DNA of 64,000 bases, from contig OZ245010.1 in assembly GCA_965223735.1 (NCBI GenBank), positions 496,001-560,000 of the forward strand, in the 5' to 3' direction. Position numbers and translations under genes: made by a program. The stretch comes from CAYFZO01 sp965223735. Its GTDB lineage: Bacteria; Pseudomonadota; Gammaproteobacteria; Poriferisulfidales; Oxydemutatoraceae. A model generated the notes under the pieces. The model had not been told where the DNA came from. It ran no database searches and worked only from the letters and a program-made list of their open reading frames with translations. Positions 58,357 through 64,000 of the stretch are shown piece after piece (position 1 is the stretch's first letter; every line of letters starts with the position of its first letter).

Positions 58357-58868
58357 ATCCTCCACTCCGCTTTCCAATCCACCTCAACCCGCATTTTCTC
58401 CAGATTGACGGCTTTGACATAAGCACCGTCCACGTACGGGATCAGGTAATCCCCGTCTTCGCCCGCCACCACCAGCACGTCGTTCGCCCCGGTTTCGAGC
58501 AGGCGTCTGACGACACCCAGCACACGACCTTCGGCGCCGACGACCGTCAGCCCGACCAACTGAAACCAGTAATACTCCCCGGGCGGCAGGTTGGAGAACT
58601 GCGCCCGATCGACGGTCACTTCACGCCCCAGCAGCGCGACGGCGGCGGTGCGGTCGTCAACGGCTGCAAATTTTGCGGCCACGCCGTTGCCGTGCCTGCG
58701 GGCCGACTCAAACGCCGGGGAAGACAGCGACCCCCGATGCGGCGCCAGCCGCCACGAGGTATATGCGACGATGTTGTGCCGCGGCCGGGTGTAGGAATGT
58801 ACCTTGACCCACCCCGCAATACCGAACAAACCGATGATTTTCCCGATCGGAATGTGCCGCCCGCTCAC
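58353..58868 (-). CDS. rimM: Ribosome maturation factor RimM
   Basis: The 171-residue protein has the two usual parts: an N-terminal RimM barrel (IPIGKIIGLFGIAGWVKVHSY) and a C-terminal PRC barrel (GEYYWFQLVGLTVV, then ETGANDVLVVAGEDGDYLIP). It binds ribosomal protein S19 and helps 30S assembly. It follows rpsP by 22 bases and overlaps trmD. Confidence 0.96.
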   Translation of the reverse strand: MSGRHIPIGKIIGLFGIAGWVKVHSYTRPRHNIVAYTSWRLAPHRGSLSSPAFESARRHGNGVAAKFAAVDDRTAAVALLGREVTVDRAQFSNLPPGEYYWFQLVGLTVVGAEGRVLGVVRRLLETGANDVLVVAGEDGDYLIPYVDGAYVKAVNLEKMRVEVDWKAEWRI

Positions 58869-58890
58869 ACCGACCGCCGCAGAAGCAAAT

Positions 58891-59145
58891 TCAGGAAGTT
58901 GCCGCCTTATCGAACCGCCTGATCAGGGAAGCGACCCGTTGCGACAACTTAACGCCCCGCCCCAGCCAGTGATCAACCCGCCCTTTGTCAATATGCAACC
59001 GTGTCTCCTGCCCTTTTGCAATCGGATTAAAATAACCGATGCGTTCAATAAAGCCGCTGTCGCGCGGCTTGCGCGAGTCGGTAATAACAATATTGTAAAA
59101 TGGGTGCTTTTTCGCACCCCTTCTTGAAAGGCGGATAACTACCAT
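58891..59145 (-). CDS. rpsP: 30S ribosomal protein S16
   Basis: The 84-residue protein (MVVIRLSRRGAKKHPFYNIV, then DSRKPRDSGFIERIGYFNP) is a standard S16. The start at 59145 gives the family length; the frame is open further upstream. It is the first gene of its operon and is divergent from the CcsA-like gene. Confidence 0.96.
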   Translation of the reverse strand: MVVIRLSRRGAKKHPFYNIVITDSRKPRDSGFIERIGYFNPIAKGQETRLHIDKGRVDHWLGRGVKLSQRVASLIRRFDKAATS

Positions 59146-59204
59146 GGGTCCTGATAAAAGTGCTCGTATAATACAGCTCGCCATTATAACACCCCGCAGT
59201 ACCT

Positions 59205-60002
59205 GTGACATCTGAAGTATTCAGCCTACTTGCCGTCGCCCTGTATCTTGCGGCGACGGGGGTCCTCAGCGTGCGACTGAAACGCGGCACCCTGTCGGTC
59301 GGCACACCGGCACTGCTGCTGTGGGGCACAGCGCTTGCGTGCCACGCCGCCGGTCTGTGGTCAATCTTGACCGACGAAGGCCTGAATCTCGCGTTTTTCA
59401 AAAGCGGCGCGGCGGTGGCCTTGCTGGTCACCGCAATTTTGCTGGTCGGTTGCCTGCGCAGATCACTGCTTGCAATGACACCGGTGATGCTGCCGCTCGC
59501 CGCCGCCTTCGTTCTTGCCGGGGAGATCGACGACCACCGCGTGATCGTCAGCGCGGAAACCCGCGGCATTCAGGCGCACATACTGTCGTCTCTGCTGGCC
59601 TACAGCATCCTCGGCTTTACCGGCGTGCAGGCCATCGTTTTGCATTTTCAAAACCGCGACCTGCGCCATTACCGCTCGGACGCCTTGCTGCGGCGGCTGC
59701 CGCCGCTGGACGCGATGGAGTCCCTCCTGTTCCATCTGCTGATGCTAGGGTTCGTCCTGCTGACCGTGAGCCTGACCACCGGCTGGCTCTACCATGAAAA
59801 CCTGCTGGCCCAACACCTGATGCACAAAACCGTCCTGAGCGGCGCCGCGTGGCTGATGTTTGCAACGCTGCTGACCGGGCACCTGTTCTACGGCTGGCGC
59901 GGCGAGCGCGCGGTAAAATTCACGCTCACCGGCCTCGGCTTGCTGATCGTCGGCTACTTCGGCTCCAAATTCGTACTCGAATACATCCTGCATCACGTGT
60001 AA
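59205..60002 (+). CDS. ypjD: CcsA/YpjD-like inner-membrane protein (cytochrome c assembly family)
   Basis: The 265-residue protein has about eight membrane segments and belongs to the CcsA/HemX cytochrome c assembly family. The characteristic His residues in IQAHILSSLLAYSILGF and LMHKTVLSGAAWLMF are those thought to coordinate haem in relatives. The WWD motif of true CcsA is absent, as in YpjD. YpjD-type genes are common next to rpsP and the corC-like gene in gammaproteobacteria. Its exact role is unsettled. Confidence 0.85.
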   Translation: MTSEVFSLLAVALYLAATGVLSVRLKRGTLSVGTPALLLWGTALACHAAGLWSILTDEGLNLAFFKSGAAVALLVTAILLVGCLRRSLLAMTPVMLPLAAAFVLAGEIDDHRVIVSAETRGIQAHILSSLLAYSILGFTGVQAIVLHFQNRDLRHYRSDALLRRLPPLDAMESLLFHLLMLGFVLLTVSLTTGWLYHENLLAQHLMHKTVLSGAAWLMFATLLTGHLFYGWRGERAVKFTLTGLGLLIVGYFGSKFVLEYILHHV

Positions 60003-60105
60003 CCGGACTGCCGCACCGACGCCTGCGCCGATACTTGTGGCGGCGGCGGATCACGGCACAGCATACAAAACGGAACAGACAACCCCGAACAACACTCAGA
60101 CCGCC

Positions 60106-61434
60106 ATGATCCTGGAAAACATTTCAACCGGCACGCTGATGGCGTTTCTGCCCGTTTTATTTTTCCTGTCAGCTTTCTTTTCCGGCTCGGAAACGGCGTT
60201 GATGAGTGTCAACCGCTATCGCCTCGCGCATCTTGCGAGACAGGGCGATCAGCGGGCGCGCCGAGTCATGCGATTGCTCGAAAAACCCGACCGCCTGATC
60301 GGCCTGATTCTGTTCGGCAACAATTTCACAAACATATTGATCGCACAGTTGGCGACCTTTCTGGGGTATCGCCTGTACGGCGACGCCGGCATCGCGGCCG
60401 CCACCGGCATCCTGACCTTCCTGCTGTTGATCTTCGCCGAACTCGCGCCGAAAACGCTGGGGGCGCTGCATCCCCAGACCGTCGCCATGCCGGCGGCGCT
60501 GATCTACACCCCGCTGATGACGCTGCTGTATCCGCTGGTATGGTTCACCAACCTGTTCTCCAACACGCTGCTCAAGGCACTCGGCGTATCGAGCGCAACC
60601 GAAACCGTCGCGTCTCTGAGCCGCGAGGAACTGCGGACGGTGCTGACAAATTCAGGCAGGCGCATCACGCAGGAATATCAGGAGATGTTGCTCGGTATTC
60701 TCGATCTTGAAAAGAAAACGGTCGAGGACATCATGATCCCGCGCAGTGAAATCGTCGGCATCGACGTTGACGCGGATCCGGATGAGATAGAGGAACAATT
60801 GCTGAACACAAACTACACGCGCATTCCGATGTACCACGACGATATCAACAAGGTCGCGGGCATTCTGCACGTCCGCAGAGCGCTGTCGATGATCCGGGAC
60901 GACACCATAACCAGGGAGGGCCTGATCAGAGCGGGACGAATGCCTTGTTACGTGCCGGAAAACTCGACGCTGTTGCGCGCGCTGATGGAGTTCAAAGACC
61001 GCCGGCGCCGCCTGAGCCTGGTGGTTGACGAGTACGGCGACGTTCAGGGGTTGATCACGCTCGAAGACCTGCTCGAGGAAATCGTCGGGGAATTCACCAG
61101 CGATCCTGCAACCTATGATCTTGAAGTCGAACGTCAAGACGACGGCAGCGTCATCGTTGACGGCGGCTGCCACATCCGCGAGCTGAACCGTGCGCTCGGC
61201 TGGCAATTAAATGAGAACGGGCCGAAAACCATCAACGGGCTGGTGCTGGAACACCTTGAAGCCATGCCAGAAACGGGTACTTGTATTCTGGTTGACGGCC
61301 ATCCGCTGGAGGTCATCAAAATCCGGCAGAACGCCGTCAAGGCGGTCAGAATAAGCCCAAGGCTGGCCCCGCCGGGCGAAGAGAAAAACCGGGAATCCGC
61401 TGGGCCGCCCGGGTCGGAGCGGCGCGCAAGATGA
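60106..61434 (+). CDS. HlyC/CorC family transporter (DUF21 - CBS pair - CorC domain)
   Basis: The 442-residue protein has an N-terminal DUF21 membrane domain (residues 1-190, with SAFFSGSETALMSVNRYRL and FAELAPKTLGALHPQ), two CBS domains (about 205-330, starting VEDIMIPRSEIVGIDVD and containing LVVDEYGDVQGLITLEDLLE) and a C-terminal CorC/HlyC domain. It resembles E. coli YfjD, implicated in divalent-cation efflux. I start at MILENISTGTLMAFLP; upstream codons lack homology. Its stop overlaps the next gene by four bases (ATGA). Confidence 0.9.
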   Translation: MILENISTGTLMAFLPVLFFLSAFFSGSETALMSVNRYRLAHLARQGDQRARRVMRLLEKPDRLIGLILFGNNFTNILIAQLATFLGYRLYGDAGIAAATGILTFLLLIFAELAPKTLGALHPQTVAMPAALIYTPLMTLLYPLVWFTNLFSNTLLKALGVSSATETVASLSREELRTVLTNSGRRITQEYQEMLLGILDLEKKTVEDIMIPRSEIVGIDVDADPDEIEEQLLNTNYTRIPMYHDDINKVAGILHVRRALSMIRDDTITREGLIRAGRMPCYVPENSTLLRALMEFKDRRRRLSLVVDEYGDVQGLITLEDLLEEIVGEFTSDPATYDLEVERQDDGSVIVDGGCHIRELNRALGWQLNENGPKTINGLVLEHLEAMPETGTCILVDGHPLEVIKIRQNAVKAVRISPRLAPPGEEKNRESAGPPGSERRAR

Positions 61435-63935
61435 AACAAAAGCTGTGGCAATTCTACGACGCCGCTGTGCTCGACAAACCGGCGTTGACACTGCTTGGGA
61501 TTGCGGTTGTCGTCGCGTGTCTCCTGTCTTTTACGCCGCGGTTCAAACTCGACGCATCGGCCGATTCGCTAGTACTCGAAAACGACGACGACCTCAGGTA
61601 TTACCGCAGCATCAGTTCAAAGTACGGCTCCGACGATTTTCTGTTCATCACTTACGCGCCGTCGCAGGACTTGTTCACACCGGCGGTGCTCGCAAAACTC
61701 AAGGCACTGCAAAACGAACTCGAGTCGCTCGACGGTGTCGCCGGAACCGTCAGCATTCTGAACGTGCCTTTGCTGAACAGCCCCCGCATATCGTTTGCCG
61801 AACTGTCCGGAACTCCACGCACTCTGGAAACACCGGGCGTTAACCTGCAACTTGCGCGACGCGAGTTTCTGGAAAGCCCCCTGTACCGGGAACTGCTACT
61901 GAGCCGCGACGGAAGCACGACGGCACTGCTCGCTCATCTCAAACAGGACCCGCGCTACGACCAACTGCTCACCCGGCGCGAGCAGTTGCGCGAGCTCAAA
62001 TACGGCGGACATCTCGACGCGCAACAGACGCACGAACTCGAACGGATTGCAGAAGCTTTCAAGGCGCATCAGGCGGCATATACAGAACACAGGCGCGCGC
62101 ACATTGCCGAAGTGCGGGCGGTAATGGACCGTCACCGTCCTGAAGCTCACATGTTCCTCGGCGGCGTTCCGATGATCGTCGCCGACATGATCAGTTTCAT
62201 CCGGGACGATCTCATCAACTTCGGCGCTGCGGTGACGATTTTTCTCCTGTTGACGCTGCTGGTCATCTTTCGACAGCCGCGCTGGATCATCATGCCGATG
62301 CTGTGTGCCGGGCTGGCGGCTGCTTCGATGACCGGGCTGCTGGGACTGCTCGACTGGCCGGTTACCGTGATTTCAGCTAATTTTGTCGCACTGTTGCTGA
62401 TCATCACCATGTCGATGACCATTCATCTGGTCGTGCGCTACCGCGAAACTCAGGCGCGCCAACCCGCCACCGACAAGAGAGACCTGGCGCAACAAACCGT
62501 CCGCTTCATGTTTGAACCCTGCCTTTATACGTCGCTGACCACCATCGTCGCTTTCTGTTCGCTGCTGGTCAGCGGCATCCGCCCGCTGATTGATTTCGGC
62601 CAGATCATGACCATCGGCATCACTTTCGCCTTCTTTCTGGTATTCATGCTGTTTCCCTCATTCCTGATGAGGTTGCCGAGAGGCTCAAGCAAAATTGAGA
62701 CTGATTTCACTACGGCGCTGACCATGAGCCTCGCCCGTTTCACGCGCAAGTACCATTACGCGATCATATTGGCCGCCGCGGTCGCGGCGGCGGGCGCCGC
62801 TTTCGGTATCGCGCAACTCAAAGTGGAAAACCGCTTCATTGATTACTTCAAGGAGAACACCGAAATTCACAAGGGCATGCTCATGATCGACCGCAAGCTC
62901 GGCGGCACCACGCCGCTCGACCTGATACTCGACTCGCAGGCGACACCCGCCGCCGAAGACACCCCGGCCAAAGACCCCTTTGCCGAAGACGAGTTGCTCG
63001 GAGATTATTTCTCCGACGAAGAGGTCGGGGAATTCCAATACTGGCTGACGCCGCACAAATTCGAAGAAGTCAAGCGCGTGCACGACTACCTCGAGTCCCA
63101 GCCTGAAATCGGCAAAGTGCTTTCCCTGGCGACGTTGATCCGTCTCGCCGAAAACCTGAACGGCGGCCCCCTCGGAGACCTGGAAACCGGCTTTCTCCGG
63201 AAATTCCTGCCGCAGGACATCAAGCGCATCCTGCTCGCCCCTTATCTGTCGGAAGACGGCAAACAACTGCGCTTCAATATGCGCGTCATTGACTCGGACG
63301 AACAACTCAATCGAAAACAACTGCTCGACCGCATACAAACGGATATGGGCGATGAAATCGGGTACGCGGACGACCACTTCAGGCTGACCGGTATGCTGGT
63401 GCTTTACAACAATATGCTGCAAAGCCTTTACGGTTCACAGATTCTGACCCTGAGCATGGTCTTCGCCGCGGTCATGCTGATGTTCATCGCCCTGTTCCGT
63501 TCACTTGCATTCGCCGTCATCGCAATCATCCCGAACCTGCTCGCCGCGGGCCTGGTGCTGGGTTTCATGGGTTGGCGCGGGATTCCCCTCGACATGATGA
63601 CGATCACGATCGCCGCGATCAGCGTCGGCATCGCAGTTGACAACACGATCCATTACATTATCCGCTTCAAGCGCGAATTCACGCGCGACCGGCATTATGC
63701 GCAGACGATTCAGCGTTGCCACGGCAGCATCGGCAAAGCCATGTACTACACGTCGGTTACGATCATCGCCGGCTTTTCGATCTTGTCGCTGTCAAATTTC
63801 ATTCCCACGGTTTACTTCGGCCTTCTGACAAGCTTGGCCATGTTTGCCGCTTTGGTTGCATCGCTCACGCTGCTGCCGTCGCTGTTGATGATCTTCAAGC
63901 CGCTGGGACCTTGCGCAGGCAAAACCACCGCGTGA
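61431..63935 (+). CDS. MMPL/RND superfamily transporter
   Basis: The 834-residue protein has the RND plan: a first membrane segment (residues 18-35), a large periplasmic loop, a block of six membrane segments with the sterol-sensing-like DDLINFGAAVTIFLLLTLLVI, a second periplasmic loop and a second block near the end (LGFMGWRGIPLDMMTITIAA). The second loop has an acidic insert (residues 500-540, EDTPAKDPFAEDELLGD). Such proteins export lipids or hydrophobic molecules; hopanoid export is one known case, but the substrate here is not evident. It is translationally coupled to the corC-like gene. Confidence 0.88.
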   Translation: MKQKLWQFYDAAVLDKPALTLLGIAVVVACLLSFTPRFKLDASADSLVLENDDDLRYYRSISSKYGSDDFLFITYAPSQDLFTPAVLAKLKALQNELESLDGVAGTVSILNVPLLNSPRISFAELSGTPRTLETPGVNLQLARREFLESPLYRELLLSRDGSTTALLAHLKQDPRYDQLLTRREQLRELKYGGHLDAQQTHELERIAEAFKAHQAAYTEHRRAHIAEVRAVMDRHRPEAHMFLGGVPMIVADMISFIRDDLINFGAAVTIFLLLTLLVIFRQPRWIIMPMLCAGLAAASMTGLLGLLDWPVTVISANFVALLLIITMSMTIHLVVRYRETQARQPATDKRDLAQQTVRFMFEPCLYTSLTTIVAFCSLLVSGIRPLIDFGQIMTIGITFAFFLVFMLFPSFLMRLPRGSSKIETDFTTALTMSLARFTRKYHYAIILAAAVAAAGAAFGIAQLKVENRFIDYFKENTEIHKGMLMIDRKLGGTTPLDLILDSQATPAAEDTPAKDPFAEDELLGDYFSDEEVGEFQYWLTPHKFEEVKRVHDYLESQPEIGKVLSLATLIRLAENLNGGPLGDLETGFLRKFLPQDIKRILLAPYLSEDGKQLRFNMRVIDSDEQLNRKQLLDRIQTDMGDEIGYADDHFRLTGMLVLYNNMLQSLYGSQILTLSMVFAAVMLMFIALFRSLAFAVIAIIPNLLAAGLVLGFMGWRGIPLDMMTITIAAISVGIAVDNTIHYIIRFKREFTRDRHYAQTIQRCHGSIGKAMYYTSVTIIAGFSILSLSNFIPTVYFGLLTSLAMFAALVASLTLLPSLLMIFKPLGPCAGKTTA

Positions 63936-64000
63936 ACCGTATTCCCAAAATGACCCAGTGCCGGCTGGCGCCGACTTTCGGGGTTGAAGCCGGCGACCAA
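63932..64000 (+). CDS. Possible start of a gene coupled to the transporter, cut by window edge
   Basis: A GTG overlaps the transporter stop codon (GTGA) and the frame stays open to the window end (MNRIPKMTQCRLAPTF...). RND proteins of this kind are often followed by an outer-membrane lipoprotein-sorting-like gene, but 23 codons are too few to identify it, and no signal peptide is visible. Confidence 0.3.
   Translation, partial: MNRIPKMTQCRLAPTFGVEAGDQ

Overview
The window reads as a chromosomal segment of a gammaproteobacterial methylotroph, possibly a methanotroph. It carries a lanthanide-type XoxF methanol dehydrogenase with its XoxG cytochrome and XoxJ partner, the PQQ biosynthesis genes pqqA, pqqB and the first codons of pqqC, and a large block of tetrahydromethanopterin (H4MPT) C1-transfer and cofactor genes. 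Gammaproteobacterial affiliation is suggested by the rpsP-rimM-trmD-rplS operon lying next to ypjD-like and corC-like genes, and by a prfB frameshift site identical to the E. coli one. No methane monooxygenase lies in the window, so methanotrophy itself is not shown.

Layout. 1-6.7 kb (minus strand): xoxF-xoxG-xoxJ, a CXXCW-type rhodanese-like protein, two small periplasmic proteins of unknown function, then pqqA-pqqB-pqqC. 7-10.5 kb: acetyl-CoA synthetase and an aldehyde dehydrogenase. 10.9-13.4 kb: a copA-copB pair for periplasmic copper handling. 13.6-15.4 kb: a type II restriction-modification system whose endonuclease is frameshifted. 15.5-21.4 kb: tRNA-Ser, a yccA-like membrane protein, and two tandem copies of an unusual gene that joins a membrane anchor, a PQQ sugar-dehydrogenase propeller and a cytochrome c domain; the DNA between the copies holds scars of the duplicated neighbours. 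21.5-23.6 kb: a decayed type I restriction locus with an in-frame three-part chimera and a DUF3800 gene. 23.7-31 kb: housekeeping (serS, a cation/proton antiporter, lysS, prfB, recJ).

31.2-46.9 kb is the H4MPT region. It holds the catabolic enzymes fae, mtdB and mch, beta-RFAP synthase, and cofactor genes resembling archaeal ones: mfnB, kinase, mfnF-like, mfnD-like, RimK/MptN-like, DHPS-like, DUF447, HisA-like and CitG-like, plus pabB and a multi-domain pterin-synthase-like protein. Methanol oxidised by XoxF yields formaldehyde; Fae condenses it with H4MPT, and MtdB and Mch carry the C1 unit on towards formyl-H4MPT. The other genes plausibly build H4MPT and the methanofuran-like cofactor.

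46.9-54.1 kb is accessory DNA: an internally deleted IS481-like copy, a long surface protein with cadherin-like repeats preceded by a tract of 19 C residues (a candidate phase-variation switch), a truA fragment, and a full-length copy of the same IS that carries an in-frame TGA. 54.2-64 kb returns to core genes: a DUF4242 protein, a MauG/cytochrome c peroxidase and SCO pair, tRNA-Gly, the ribosomal operon, a CcsA-like protein, a CorC-like protein, and an MMPL/RND transporter.
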